Assembly (NCBI GenBank): GCA_008692225.1
Contig: VICG01000004.1
Span: 2,480,501-2,544,500, forward strand
Reading direction: 5' to 3'
Origin: Monilinia fructicola
Taxonomy: Eukaryota; Ascomycota; Leotiomycetes; Helotiales; Sclerotiniaceae
DNA length: 64,000 bases
Part shown: positions 12,144 through 24,689 of the stretch, piece by piece
How positions within the stretch are numbered: position 1 is the first letter of the stretch
How the letters are laid out: each line of letters opens with the position of its first letter
Program-made: the position numbers and the translations under genes
Notes under the pieces: generated by a model
Seen by the model: the letters and a program-made list of their open reading frames with translations, nothing else
Told to the model about the DNA's origin: nothing
Databases searched by the model: none

Positions 12144-14870
12144 TGTCAGGTTGGGTAGTAAGTAATGCGATATATATTCCAGTCTCTATTGTCCTGCAAC
12201 TCAACTTCTCAGAGGTATTCCATCGGCCTTTTCAATGGTTTGACTTGTGGCTGGACAAGAAAGGAGTATCTTCATTCAGCAAGAACTACCAAACCATTTC
12301 TTCAGCGCGGCGCGAATCAATGATGTATGTGCCAGGCGTAATTATTGTAAGCCAATCAAACATGCACAAATCCTTGCTGGACTGTTACAAAAGCTCGTCA
12401 AACCCAACATATTGGGTTGGCATAGCCGAAAATACACTGTGATAGATGATGCACAACAGTGCATTTACTAAATAAATCAGCCTCGCTGATAATAGAAGTC
12501 CTGACATATTTAACTTTCTATGTGTTAACTTGAGTTCATGTGGTCTTTGCGGAATTGAGATGGCACTATTCTGGACCAAGTCAAGTAATGAAGAAATTTT
12601 AACGTTCAGAGCCGATTGAACCCCTCAGGATGTGTTGCTTGGGCATTGAACGAAAACTGAGGGCAGTATATACAAGTGCATCAATTATCACAAATACTTT
12701 TGATGACAACGTAGGCAAGAGGAGACATCAATCCCTGATATCGATCCTTAGGTTTCAATCTAGGCCTGATTATTGACCTACCGCGTTGATTCGTCGCAAC
12801 CAATAAGGCCACTATAACGTATGGAAGAGGAGACGCGAAGCCGTAAATGAGAGATATTGCTTGCATCTTTGACCGTCATCAGACTCAGCTTGGAGAGACT
12901 TTAATATAAAAGAAGTAGATTAATCATGGACGCAAGGGAGACACTTTGTTAGACGATATATCCCTATCGCGAATATCCGTTCGACAGTCCATTTCACTTG
13001 ACGGATGTAGAAGAGCACCTCATCTCACTTGAAGACTTGAGGAAGTATTCTGTTATACAGAGTTGTGTTGTTGTTCCGTGAAAGCTAAATCGGGAAGCTC
13101 GAACTCACAAATGAGTGAGTGAGTGTATTAAGGCTTGACTTCGCAGTAAACTAGACTCGTCACGTGTCACTCAGTGGCTGGTGTTATCTATTCTCATCTC
13201 GGCAGCTGTGTAAACTTTAAGCTCCACACTTTCATCCGAGTATCACAACGCAGACTTTTGACTGGGAGTATGAGCAGCGCAAAAAACCACCTTGGGGAAT
13301 TACGCCAACTCCGTACTCAATATAAGAACTCAATAGCATCATCAGAACCAAAAACCCGAGGCATATTGAGCAGTAAAGGAGGGGCGAAATACCTAGGTAT
13401 CTACAACCGCCCTCAATAGAGAGGTACCAAGCATTATATATATCCTTCTTCCCTCTTCCGGATGCAGTATCTGAAATGCCGCGAATAAGGAGAGCATACA
13501 AAGGATTGATAGTATATCGGTTTTCCTCATTCATTTCAATATTACCTCGGACTCGTAAGTTGAGCACTTCGACCATCAGTGGACAATACTTGTTTGAGCA
13601 TCAAAGGAACAAGTAATCACACATTTGTTTGAGATACAGGATTTCTTACTATGCATAGGGTAACTAACTCGAACGCGTAATATTGTGCGTACCTAGACTT
13701 GGCCTTATGGCTTGAATGACTTGGAATTGCGCTTCGCGATGAGGATGCTGACATCATACTCCCCCTTTAACCATCGGTTGTACACTTTCGATTGCCGCAT
13801 TTGGAAACCAAATATCTAACATACAATACTGTCCTCGCCTTGAACCATTATATGCGGAGAAATTGATACCAGAAAGGGCCCCTAGCAATGAAATTTTATC
13901 ACTATGAAGCCTTTTGCTGGCTTATCTCCGGTCATAGTCGTACCATTATAGGTCACGGTGGGTGTATAAATTTTACACAAATGGAAATTATTCCATATAA
14001 GCAACATGTCATCCTTTCCCCACTCGAAGTCCCACAGCTTCAGATACCAATATATGCTGTTGTACCGATACCAGCGCGGTACTGATCGAAAAGTTTCTAC
14101 GCTGAATGCTTTGGTGTAGTACACCCGTGGGAACAACATGTTATCGGAAAATTCTATTGGGATTCCTTATGGTTCTATGATGAAAGGGTTTCTATACTGC
14201 CTGCGCCTGCTGTTCTAGTACACTCGTTCTACACCATGGGCTCTTCAAAATTAAATATTTGTAGCGTCCCGGAGACGACAGCAATGACACACCAATCACA
14301 TGTGTACTTTCCTTCTCACCGGTCAAGTGACCATCGCTAGTGACCATCCGCTTGCTGATGTTCAATTTAGGCAGTTGTCTGTAATACAATATGTAGTCCT
14401 TTACTTGCTAGATATGATGCCCATATCATTGGCGCACAAGCCTTTGTTCTTTATACTAGAACTGTTAATGTCTTGGCAGGCACTTGGGTTTTTCCATCGT
14501 ACGGGAGATTTTCCCGTACCATATATGATGCCGATCTTACAAGTGAGACCAGGATGTCGAGTACTCTTAGAATGTAGGCTCTGCTTTCTTAAGACTCCTT
14601 TGCATTTGCACCCCGCAATACAGACGGCTCTGACTCCCAGATATGGAATATCAGCGATAAATATTATCCACCGGGCATAGTGAGATTCTTGGGTAGCACA
14701 GCAGACTGGCCGAGAAAACTGCCCCTTCTCCTTGTTCTCGGCGAGGAGCTACGAAAGATATAATAATAATATATAATTCCCTTCGAGCAACATGAAAGTC
14801 AACATAGTCCATTGTAATCAATCCGTAAATTGCAAACTTAAGTTGCCATATCATCATCTTCATTAAAATC
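12144..14870. other. 2.7-kb gene-free region upstream of pectin lyase
   Basis: No recognisable gene. Minus-strand open frames around 13882-14389 look aromatic-rich and protein-like, but they are short, in different frames and match no family I know. A short inverted repeat (arms of GTACGGGA, 14499-14506 and 14512-14519) is present. An A/T-rich TATA-like stretch at 14757-14780 is a plausible core promoter for the pectin lyase about 95 nt downstream. Confidence 0.55.
14757..14780 (+). promoter_or_regulatory. TATA-like region of the pectin lyase gene
   Basis: An ATAATAATAATATATAATT stretch about 90-115 nt before the ATG at 14871, suitably placed for a short 5' leader. It is a candidate only; no transcription start is visible in sequence. 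Confidence 0.35.
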
Positions 14871-16178
14871 ATGCATTCTCTCTTCTTTTGGGCCTTCGCT
14901 GCACTTTTGCCCTTGGCTAATGGAGCAGGCGTCACTGGATCTGCCTCAGGTGCTGCTCATGGGGTAAGTCTATAATCGCTATTCTTTTCCAAAGTACTAA
15001 GTCATCAACGCTTAGGTGACTGGCGGTGGAAGTGCCAGCCCCGTTACGCCTACCACAACTGCTGAGTAAGTTAAGATGAGCAATTGTCAGAAAGAATCTT
15101 AACTAATTTACACCAACTAGATTGGTCTCCTACCTTACAGATTCATCAGCGCGCGTCATTCTCATCACTAAAACTTTCGACTTCCGCGGCACGTTGGGAA
15201 CTACAACGGCAACTGGATGCGTACCTACTAGCAATACGTGTGGATCAAGTGGACAAAATGCCATAAATGCAAACGGTTGGTGTGGATCGGCTCCCTCGAC
15301 CACAGTCACATATGATAATGCCGGTACTACGCCAATTTATGTCAAGAGTAACAAAAGTATTGTTGGTGTAGGTAGTGCGGGTGTTATCATCGGCCGGGGA
15401 TTCTATCTAACTGGCGTCTCCAACGTCATCATCCAAAACATTCACATCACCAATCTCAACCCTTCATTGATTTGGGGCGGTGATGCTATTCAGTTGGTAA
15501 GTTTCGTATGTGGTGGAGTGAAAGCTAAAGCTAACATCAATTTAGGTAGGCACAGATTTGATATGGATCGACCATTGTAAATTCTCACTCATTGGCCGAC
15601 AAATGCTTGTCACTGGGTATAATGCTGCTGGAAGGCTCACCATTTCTAACAATGAGTTCGATGGTCAAACTTCGTGGTCTGCAACCTGCAACGGCCAACA
15701 CTATTGGACCATGCTTTTCTACGGTTCCGCAGACTATGTTACTCTCTCGAACAACTATATTCACCACGTCTCGGGTCGTGCACCAAAGGTCGGAGGATCC
15801 GGTACTATTTTCATGCACGCTGTAAACAACTACTTTTACAACGTAGCAGGCCATGATTTTGATGTTGGCGCAGGTGGTTCCACCTTGATTGAGGGCAATT
15901 ACTTCCAATCTGTCACAACCCCCATCACATCTGCTTCCGCCACGGCTGGAGGATCCATTTTTGATACAGTTTCCGGAACTGAATCAACATGTACTACATA
16001 TCTTGGTCGTGCTTGTGTGGTGAATGTACTCGCAAGCTCCGGAGCAATGGCCGGTTATGGTACAACCGGATTCTTGTCTACAATTCAGTCAAAAGAAAGT
16101 GGCCATGTGCCTGCTGCCATTGCTGCTTCTTCTGTTCCTTCTTATGTGGTGGCCAATGCTGGAATTGGAAAGCTTTGA
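14871..16178 (+). CDS. Secreted pectin lyase (polysaccharide lyase family 1)
   Basis: An extracellular pectin lyase cleaving methyl-esterified homogalacturonan by beta-elimination during plant tissue maceration. Four exons (14871-14963, 15016-15065, 15121-15496, 15546-16178) give 383 aa, the usual size of the family; all phases agree. The signal peptide is FFWAFAALLPLANGAG. The parallel beta-helix core is recognisable: NKSIVGVGSAGVIIGRGF, VIIQNIHI, WGGDAIQL, then WIDHCKF.LIGRQ. The last pattern matches pectin lyases rather than Ca-dependent pectate lyases. The catalytic Arg motif is VSGRAPKV, followed by HAVNNYFYNVAGHDFDVG. An Ala/Thr/Pro-rich stretch follows the signal peptide. Intact, with no frame breaks. 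Substrate preference over pectate is inferred from the motif pattern. Confidence 0.95.
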
Positions 16179-16747
16179 AGGGGGAACCTGCTTAAAAATG
16201 TAGCTTGCTGGGTTAATGCAGCTCACTCAAGCTCCTTTTTTTTGTGGATGTGGAATGGACATAGTGTTAAGCCGATAACTTGTACATACTACAACCATGT
16301 TGTATATCTGTGTATGTTTGAAGTTTTCTTCTTGCTACATTTTCTATTGAGTCTCACCAGCTTTATATATTTGTGCGTCTAGACCAAGTGACGAACTTTA
16401 ACCACTTCATTTCTGAAAGCGACACACTCGGCATCACTTCTGAATTTGATAGCAGAGAACAGTTAAGCTTCAGGCGGCGTTCCTCTTTATCCCCGAGGTT
16501 GGCTTGCCGTTTGTGGATATGAGCGGACCAGAGGGCTTGGCCCAATCTCTGAACGGAGTGAAGTAGAGAATAAGCAGCTGAACAAACGATACAGTAAGCA
16601 CTTGCATTCTAGAAACATCCAAACTCTATAGAAAACAACCTTTGGTGGAGAGTTGCTACCAAGTTGAATTTTGGAGAGCAGGATATGTATTATGGGACTT
16701 TGTGTAGAGCAAAAAGCAGGATTGTGACTGGTTTACAGTATAGCAAC

Positions 16748-16786
<39 letters not shown>

Positions 16787-19671
16787 GCTTTGAGATGCGG
16801 CACAAAGACAAACTATAAGTTTGTGCAATAGAGCCGCTCAAGGCCATTTGATATCTCGCTGTGGTAATACTTTCTGCACACTATATAACGGTAATACGGT
16901 GCGAGTACATACCATCTTCTGGTCTCAGAATTTCACCTTGGTAGCATTCGGCATCTTCCAGCCCGCCCCCGCCCCCTCCTCCCTCTTTCTCTCACCCTAG
17001 CCCCTTAATCTATGGGTCCATTCAGTAGATGCGCATCTTAATATCAACGCTTCGTCTATGTGCTTGAGATTTTCTGTTGAGTGCTGAAAGAGTTTTCATT
17101 GACCAGCTCTCTGTCTGCTGTAGAGTTATACTCCTGGCAGGAGTGTTCTGTTATCCAAGGTTGTCCCCTTCTTTTGACATGGTTGCTGCGATGCTCTTAT
17201 GTCAATCTTGGAGGGCAAATTGATTGACATCACAAGTGCCTCGAATTACCCATGGTATGCCTGCCATATACCATGTGTTCTGACACAACTAACATGGCCT
17301 TCACCAACAATCTAACCCCTAAAGGCTCGCCCCAAAGTTAAACGACATGCTCATGACAGGAATTCTATACTTTCGCTTGGGGCCTGGAGAAGGTCAAAAG
17401 TGTAACCATAATAAGTACGTTAAGTTCGATGCGCAAACACAGATTTTTTCGAATCACGTAAGTATTGTACCCATGGTTGACGTGAATTAAAACTGGCTAC
17501 ACGATAGGTAGCCTCAGCGGGTGATCCGATTCGGCCATACGTACAGTCGAACTAGGTCGAGGATAAACCCTAATACTGTTTGAATCTTGAAGATATTAGC
17601 TATGTCCATCGCTAGTAGTAACTTGACATTCTGGAATATGGGGTTCTGTTTACCAGGTATATAAAGAGGCAAAATTGTGTCTAGATGATCTGCTCGTAGA
17701 GACAGAAGCATCACCCGCCCGTTTTCAATCAAACCCCTCGTCTATGCATCTCATTCAAAGTATCTCAGATATCAAAAATTGTATTTTGCTACCCATTCCT
17801 ACTCTGATAATAGGAGCATTCAATGAACTTCCAGGTTGTGGTAATCAGGACGAAAGTAATTAGCAGCCAAGTTGAACTCATAAAGTGAGAGATGTGATCT
17901 GAACTTTACCAGACGATACTTATATGTAAATCTTAAGAATTGAAGTCGTAATTAGGAAATAAGGATCCATGTCTCGCGTAGTTCGGATGAAAGAAACGGG
18001 AGGGAGTAGTTTGACAGACGAGTTCAATTTGGGCAATGGAGGTACATATTTTACGAGTATTGGACGAGAGTAGAAGACTCACTTTAATAGATAAACTAAG
18101 AAGAAAACAATGTAGAACGTTCTTCGATATATGTCAGAAAGGAGTTCCCAACGACCCAACTTGGTTCCAGTGGTGGAATCAGATCTTTCGAAGAATATCA
18201 GATGGATTATCTCAGCAAGTGACTCGCAATACCGCTTCACTCGAATGCATTCACCTACCGTACTCTGGCTTTAGCTCTAGCAATTTTCCGTTGATCAATT
18301 CACCGGGCTGCGTATCGAAACGGTGTGTATCCTTCATATTCATTATTCAACCCAAAACATCAATCTGTATTTCTCCCCTTTATCCGCACCCACACATTGA
18401 ATACGGTCTCACCTGGGACCAATCCACACTAACCAGCCTCCCACCAAGTCAGTTCCAATCCCTGAGTCTTTCCAATGAACCAATACCCAGTCTCTGCCAC
18501 GAATCTAGACCTTTCCAGCTAACTCTAGCCTTATAGACTTTCACAGGAACCGCCAAGTTAGATCAGCTTCATGCAACTATGCTTTCCAAATTATTTCCAT
18601 ATGTGCAGAATCCTTCGACCTTGCCTCTTTTTAAGTTGCAGTAACTGCCGCACAAACAGTAGGTTATCTATCCACCGCAACACAAAAATGCCAAACACGC
18701 CAGCACAAATCGATATCGTCTGAGGCAGCTTCCATATAGATCCCCACCACACACACCAAAGCATACGAGCAAGAACTCGACCTAGCGCCTTCTCGAATGT
18801 CGATAGCTTGCAACACTCCTTTGTAACAATCGACGAGTTTCATCCTCCCAACAACGTCGGTACCACGAGACTCAGCATCAATCCCGGGAGATTCCAATGC
18901 GAGGAAGTACGATGGAGTCGTTAGCTAGAATGCGTAAGTGCATGTATCTGAGTCGTACTGTACATTCAAGCTCGAATCGTGAGTTCAGATGCAACAGTTC
19001 GAATTCATGATGTGAAGTAGATACTATGGATTAAGGAGAACTTTTTGGTCGACAAACATATGCTGTTTGGATACTTTGATGAAATGAGTGTTACGAATGA
19101 TTTGTGGGGACGGTGATACCGTATGCCTATTATGTATGCATTTATTGTGAAAATGATAAACACATGCCGACTTTGGTTTCCTCAACGAATATTATGTATC
19201 AGTTGATCAGAGCCAAACTGTTTGTTTGCATCTACGGCTTGGGTATTAAGACAATCATCTGTAGGATAGGTTACAGTCGTATATATATTTATCCAGTGCG
19301 GTGACACAACACAAGCGAGAGATCACAGGGGGAGATCACAGGGGGAGATAATGTTTAGGTGTATGAAAATTCGGAAGTTTTCATCCCAAACTGTGATTCT
19401 AGGTTTGCAGAGAAGACGAACCAGCTCCAGCGAGAAGTCGGTGTAGAGACAAATACTTTTCTCTTTACTCATGCGGGATATGTGAAGATTGTGAATAAGA
19501 AATATAATCATTACGCATTATTTATCATGGTATCATCTTAAATTCGTGTGCAGTTTTCAACTTCGGAGAAACATAGCCAGATGGCAAGATGTTGCACAGG
19601 TCCTTGCCTTGCCTTGCCCATTCCCCATTTCCATTCCTATCTTTCTATCTCAATCATTGCCCATATGATAC
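16179..19671. other. 3.5-kb gene-poor region
   Basis: No supported gene. There is a (TA)n tract at 16750-16785. A 13-bp direct duplication of an AGATCACAGGGGG-type unit lies at about 19320-19346. A 166-codon plus-strand frame at 18036-18536 begins like a structured protein but matches no family I can name; I leave it unannotated. Confidence 0.55.
16750..16785. repeat. (TA)n dinucleotide repeat
   Basis: About 17 uninterrupted TA units. Confidence 0.95.
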
Positions 19672-20655
19672 CTAAAAAGTACCATTGGCCGTGCGATACT
19701 GATGATCCCCTCTATATGAGTTGGCAGGCATTTCTGCTGTATTATGCGCCCCATACCCAGGGCCCGATCCATAGTCCACACCATTAACCTGATGGCCATG
19801 CGAACCTACAACAGGTGATACAGGAGTACTTCCATATCCCGTCTGCGCACCATAACTATCACGGGTTCTTCCCACCATTGTTGCATCCGTTGCATATGAG
19901 TTTCTCACGTCACTCGGACTGGCATGGGGAGGTAATGCGTCCGGCTTTTCGCTGGCAAGTCCTCCTGCCATGTATTCATCATCGTGGGCTGGTTTACGCT
20001 GCCAGAATTTGCGGCGAGGTGTACCAGCTGTGTAGCCGTTATTGGGAGAGGGGCCGAACGCCTTTTCTTTCTTATGATGTTTGATGAGAGCGAATTCGAC
20101 GAACATTGAAATAAAGAAGAATACACTGAATGAAAAATTAGTTTTGTTTCTTTTGTAATCTGTACATGTCAAGATGACAACTTACGCTGCAATAATTGCA
20201 ACGGCGAAGCAAGCTGTGTTCAATTTGCAGCTCGTGTGCAAACTAGGTAGACTTGTAGTTCTCCCACTTCCAACGCCCGAAGTTCTATCATTGGTTGCGG
20301 CAATTCCGTTCCCCAGAGGTGTAACAACAAATCCAGTACATGATTTACCACCTCGGGTAGCCCAAGCTACATAGATGAAGGCGCCCGTGAAACAGAAGTC
20401 GAGAATAATAGCGATCGCGGAGAAGAACACTAACCCGGCAACACAGCAAAGGAGGCCGAGTCCAAGAATCGTATATAGAGCTCCGCTGCCGGAGATACCT
20501 TCAACGGCTTTGATATAGGTGGCAATGGGGAGGTGGTTAGTAGAGAGTTTGGCGAGGAAATAGGAGAAAATGCCGAGAATAATGGCCGCACAGCAGAATT
20601 CCACACCGCGAAGGAACCATTGTAGAGCTTTAAGTGCTACACCACCGCCTCTCAT
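19672..20655 (-). CDS. MARVEL-type tetraspan membrane protein
   Basis: Two exons (20655-20186, 20125-19672; 60-nt intron) give 307 aa. The N-terminal about 175 residues contain four hydrophobic helices typical of a MARVEL/Nce102-like domain: an LQWFLRGVEFCCAAIILGIF start, then segments around LYTILGLGLLCCVAGLVFF, a third around AIIAAVFFFISMFVEFAL that spans the splice junction, and a helix with SAIAIILDFCFTGAFIYVAW. The remaining about 130 residues are a cytosolic, Gly/Ser/Tyr/His-rich tail (repeated YGS, GYG, GHQ). Such proteins organise plasma-membrane domains or vesicle traffic (family knowledge). The splice junction is phase 2 and restores a continuous helix. The start ATG at 20655 is the first and is followed by a short basic segment. 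Intact. Confidence 0.85.
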
Positions 20656-22902
20656 GATGGAATATTTGGATATGTATTTTCTTTTTGGTGGTGCAAAGGT
20701 GTGATAGAATGGTGATAGTGTACCAGATCAAATGAAGAAGTTGAGGGAAAAGAAAGATCTAAAATATGGGGTTAAGAATAACTAAGTATATTAAGATCTG
20801 CGTGTAATGATGTCGTCAAACTAGCAACATGACTAAATCGAGCCATTCGTCAGCGGTAACAAGTAGTAATATGGAAGTAGGTAATCTTTTCCGAGGAACC
20901 CTGGCCAATAGCTTTCGTCTACTTCTACTTTTCTTTATTTGCTCGGTCCTTATATGCATTCGTCTCTTTGTTTTTGTTCGACCTAATATTTACAGCTTCA
21001 TGGGCTGTTCTCGATCTCCAAAATGGTAACAGTCGAAGAATTAGCTTGCGTTAGGTACTCTTGAGGTAGGCCTTAGATGTGTTTCTTTGTTGATACGAGT
21101 ATGGCGGTTCGTGGTTGAAGATCTTTGACGAATGCACCGGTTTGAGGTCATATCATGTAAAGAATGTAAATGGTATCCAATGTTTTCCACTTTAAGACTT
21201 GGTACTTTCTTCGATTCGTCATATCATTCGTCAGGACTCAGGATATTCTTAGAAACCTCCCTACTGTACTGCACAGTATTGATTGCATCGCCCTTTTTCA
21301 AGATGCTTGGTGGGGTGGAGTTCTAGACTTTTTGACGTCATTTATTGGAGCATGAATGATTCTTGAATGTTATCCATGACCTGGTGGCGAGATCAAGTGA
21401 CAGCTAAGCCACATATCGAGGTACATTCCCTGTAGATGGGCACGTGAGACGTATGTCTCACTTGCCACAGTGGCGTAGATATGTTTTCACAAGATTTCAG
21501 GAGTTGTTGGAAATTCCTAACTTGTGCATACCTACTAGGTACTTAGTAAGTAAGTAGGGATATAGGCATCCTACAAGTACTTTCCAGAGAGATCTAACCG
21601 AAGATTGTTGTCGAATGTTTCAAGGAGATGAAGAATATCCAGTATTTGAACGAGGATGAGATGCAGCGTGATGAATTCTGGGTATGGAATTGAACGGGGC
21701 AGTCTCGACCATTATCGCTGTCGTTCTGCTTTAAAAGTAGGCATTGGTAGTCTCGTTCGTGGTTGATGTGATAATTGAGTACCGATGTGCAAAAGAGTGA
21801 TGAGAAAGAGGGTTGGATAATGCCATCCTTAGTCTAATGTCGAAAAAAATTCGATCCGAACGCACCCTTATATACTTCTCACGATGGTATCAAATTTACC
21901 TGAACGCAGGCACAATGTGGATAAGTGCTGAACTTTAGACAATAGACATGAAGACACTCACTACCTTGTTCGAGCCGGCACTAAGTGAATCCTGATGCCT
22001 ACTTAAACCCCAAAGAATTAAAAGGCAATTTTCAAGTCTCTTGTCTTCCTCCAAGGATAATCCAGACGAATCCACCTAAAACATGAAGGAATGTAGATGT
22101 CTTTGCGCAGCTGTACTGGTACGTACTCGGGGATCGAATCTCAAAATCCCGTCGAGCTCTTCATCTAGGTAACCTTACATCACCATTACCACATGCTATC
22201 GACAGCATTCTCCAATGACAACAATACCAAAAGCCGATCTTCAATGAATAGCAAAAGATTAATGCCGCCAAAGCCACAAGCGAGGGAAATGATATCGAGA
22301 AATCGGCAACATCATTTGCAGCAAGCAAGCATTGCACCCTACACCACTACATGATGCAGTAACACAGTTCCATAAACCATTATGAAGTATTTGCCTTTTC
22401 TTCCTTGCTTTTCACGAAACGAAAGAAACATAGGTTCAAATACCCTCACAAATCCCATGCTTCTACTGATGCAGCAATGATATCAAAGCCTATCCTCGAG
22501 ACAATTCCGGCAAAGCAACGGTGTAAAAGCAGACTTTACAATGATTTTGATGGTAAAAGTCCCAATGAACATGATCCATTATCACTTCCCTACATGTCCA
22601 TGAGAAGTACAGTCATTTGGAGTCAGACTAGTTGTCACTTATTCATTGCTGGCTAGTAGTAAGGTTGGTGTTCCTCACAGTGATGGGCACGAGGGCTCAA
22701 CTGCTTGAAGAGAACCCATCTGGTTTTGTGGAATGTCGTAGGGTTATGAGAAATAGATTATGGTAAATTCTAAGATAGTATGTACATTATGCCTTTAGAT
22801 GCTTTATAAAGTACAATCTATAAGATAGATAGCAGTAAAATCTGTGTATCATGGAAATATGCTGCCCAATCACCTCTATATTCTCATCTAGTCTCTCCGG
22901 TC
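20656..22902. other. 2.2-kb intergenic region
   Basis: Contains the promoter side of the MARVEL gene and the 3' flank of the EXPERA gene. AGTAAGTAAGTAGG-type short repeats occur around 21540-21560. I see no gene or RNA. Confidence 0.55.
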
Positions 22903-23726
22903 TCAATTCTTCTTCCCCTGTCGCTCTTTCTTCATCATCTCAACCCTCGCATTGATAACACTATTCCTCACCTTCATCGCATTTCCAATGTCATCAAACG
23001 CCACGTAAAGTGCATACGCCGGCAGGAAAACCCACAGCATATTGAAGAACACCAAATACACCCATTTAAACATAAAGTTGCTAGTATCCAAGTTCTGATT
23101 CCCCGTTAGCCATTCCGGCGCGAATGTCATAAAACCTGTGCGTTCGTTTAATTAGCGACTGTGCATCTCTCAAGAAAGGGGAAGACCATGAGAAGAGGCG
23201 GGAGGGAACTAGCGAGCCTACCTCCATATAATTCCCCCGTGGCAAGAATCACCATCCAAAAATTGACTCGCCAATCCTTCCTCGCAATACCCCAACAAAT
23301 CCAAAGCGCCAAAGGTCCCGCGCCAAGCACAGTCAACAACTCTAAACTGACGACCGTCAAATCGGCACCCGCCCATCTGCGGTCCGCTTGCGCGTACACC
23401 ATCCACAATTTACTCGCCCAATTATCCGCATATTGTGCGCCATAGATGTATTCGCTGGTCCCCAGGAAATTACTGAGAGAAACCGGATGAGAAATCGATG
23501 AATCGTAGGGAATGCGAGAAAAGAAACAGTTGTATAGGAAAGAACCTTCGAAAATGGTGTGGATGAGAAAATCAAAAAAGTGCCATATAAAGAGTATCCG
23601 GAGGGAGGACGGGGTGGTGAGCGCAAGGACGCGAGCCGAGAGAGCATAGGAGGCAATGAGGATAGCAAGGACGCCGAGGAGGGAGAGGATGGTGGTTTGG
23701 TCTATGTGCTCCATTAATGAAGACAT
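22903..23726 (-). CDS. EXPERA-domain (emopamil-binding-protein-like) membrane protein
   Basis: Two exons (23726-23222, 23135-22903; 86-nt intron) give 245 aa. It is a polytopic membrane protein whose pattern fits the EXPERA/EBP superfamily: about five hydrophobic helices, WHFFDFLIHTIFEGSFLYN early (a charged/aromatic cluster in a helix), LWMVYAQADRRWAGAD in the middle, and GPLALWICWGIARKDWRVNFWMVILATGELYGG running into FMTFAPEWLTG across the splice. EBP itself is a sterol delta8-delta7 isomerase; fungal EBP-like paralogues have largely unknown substrates, so I assign only the fold and likely ER location. The C-terminus is Lys-rich (KKERQGKKN), compatible with ER retention by a dilysine signal. 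The splice restores the family-typical ELYGGFMTF sequence. Intact. Confidence 0.85.
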
Positions 23727-24333
23727 GATGGACAGAAGAAGAGATTGGAGTCAATAGCCTAACCAACCTCACCAATCTGGAGGCGTTGAGACAAAAATAA
23801 TCGCTGCAAAGGCTTATAAAGATGAGTTGGATAGAGATGTTCCCCGCCATCCATTTCTTCAACAAAAAACGAAGCTTTGACTACCCAGTAGGTGGGTAAC
23901 ACTACATACGGCATTACGTTTATCCATTCCCCCTGGACTGCGGAGAAAAGTCTCCTATTTCTATGACGTCATGACCAAACGCCACCACTCAATTGCTGGC
24001 GTACCTTGATTATTGGAATTTTGTTAGAAACCTCTTTCGACAAGTAGACATCTGCTCGACTGACTTCATGAGAAATGAGATGTTGCAACAAAGAAGCACG
24101 ATTGATGATTGAAACCAAAATTGCACGCAAAAGGTACTTCGGTCACAGTTACAAAACAGGAGAAAAGATATTTCTTCAAGTATCATGAAAGTATCGTTAT
24201 TATCATGAGGGTATTGAGACCACTATTACATGAGTTTCAGGCTCGTCACCTTCCCAGAAATCCTCCCGTCCAACCCAGACGCCAAAGTCATTATGATTGA
24301 ATATGAAGTGCGAAATCCATCGGGTTGAAGAAT
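23727..24333. other. Intergenic region between two minus-strand genes
   Basis: Promoter side of the EXPERA gene and 3' flank of grg-1. No gene is seen. Confidence 0.55.
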
Positions 24334-24689
24334 CTAGTGCTTAGCAGCCTCTGTGAAAGATATCAGTATATGGTGACATAGTAAGTGTAGATGAGATTGA
24401 AAACATACCCTTGTGGACATCAGCCTTGGTGTTGTGTCCAGACTCGTCAAACTTGTCCTTGACGGCATCGACACCGGCGTTGGCGCGGGTGGAAAGGTTG
24501 GCATCACTGTCCTTGGCGACTTGCTTGTTGGCCTCCTTGGAGGTGGTGGCAGTAGCACCTTGGACGGTCTCGGCGACGTAGTTGGCAGCGTTCTGTAGGT
24601 GAAAATGTTAGAATACGTTATGGGAACTGAGAAGAAATCATGGATCATGAGTAGATGAGTAGGCAGGGACTTGCCTTGACGGTCTCCAT
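24334..24689 (-). CDS. grg-1: Glucose-repressible / clock-controlled protein GRG-1 (CCG-1)
   Basis: A small hydrophilic protein strongly induced by glucose starvation, the circadian clock and stress in Neurospora; biochemical role unknown. Three exons (24689-24675, 24592-24409, 24350-24334) give 71 aa, exactly the Neurospora length. The chain starts METVKNAANYVAETVQG, continues with SKEANKQVAKDSDAN, and ends KFDESGHNTKADVHKEAAKH, all diagnostic. The first intron is a GC-AG intron (AAG|GCAAGT...CTACAG) after only five codons; its 5' end otherwise matches the consensus perfectly. A TATA-like ATATAAA on the minus strand near 24813-24821 lies about 125 nt upstream of the ATG. Intact. Confidence 0.96.

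Noticed and set aside
13882..14389. Two aromatic-rich minus-strand frames
   Set aside because: Short, in different frames and separated by stops in all phases; no family match and no convincing splice sites joining them.
18036..18536. 166-codon plus-strand frame beginning like a folded protein
   Set aside because: No recognisable family, unusual late Ser/Pro/Leu composition and no supporting splice partners; could be a decayed gene but this cannot be shown here.
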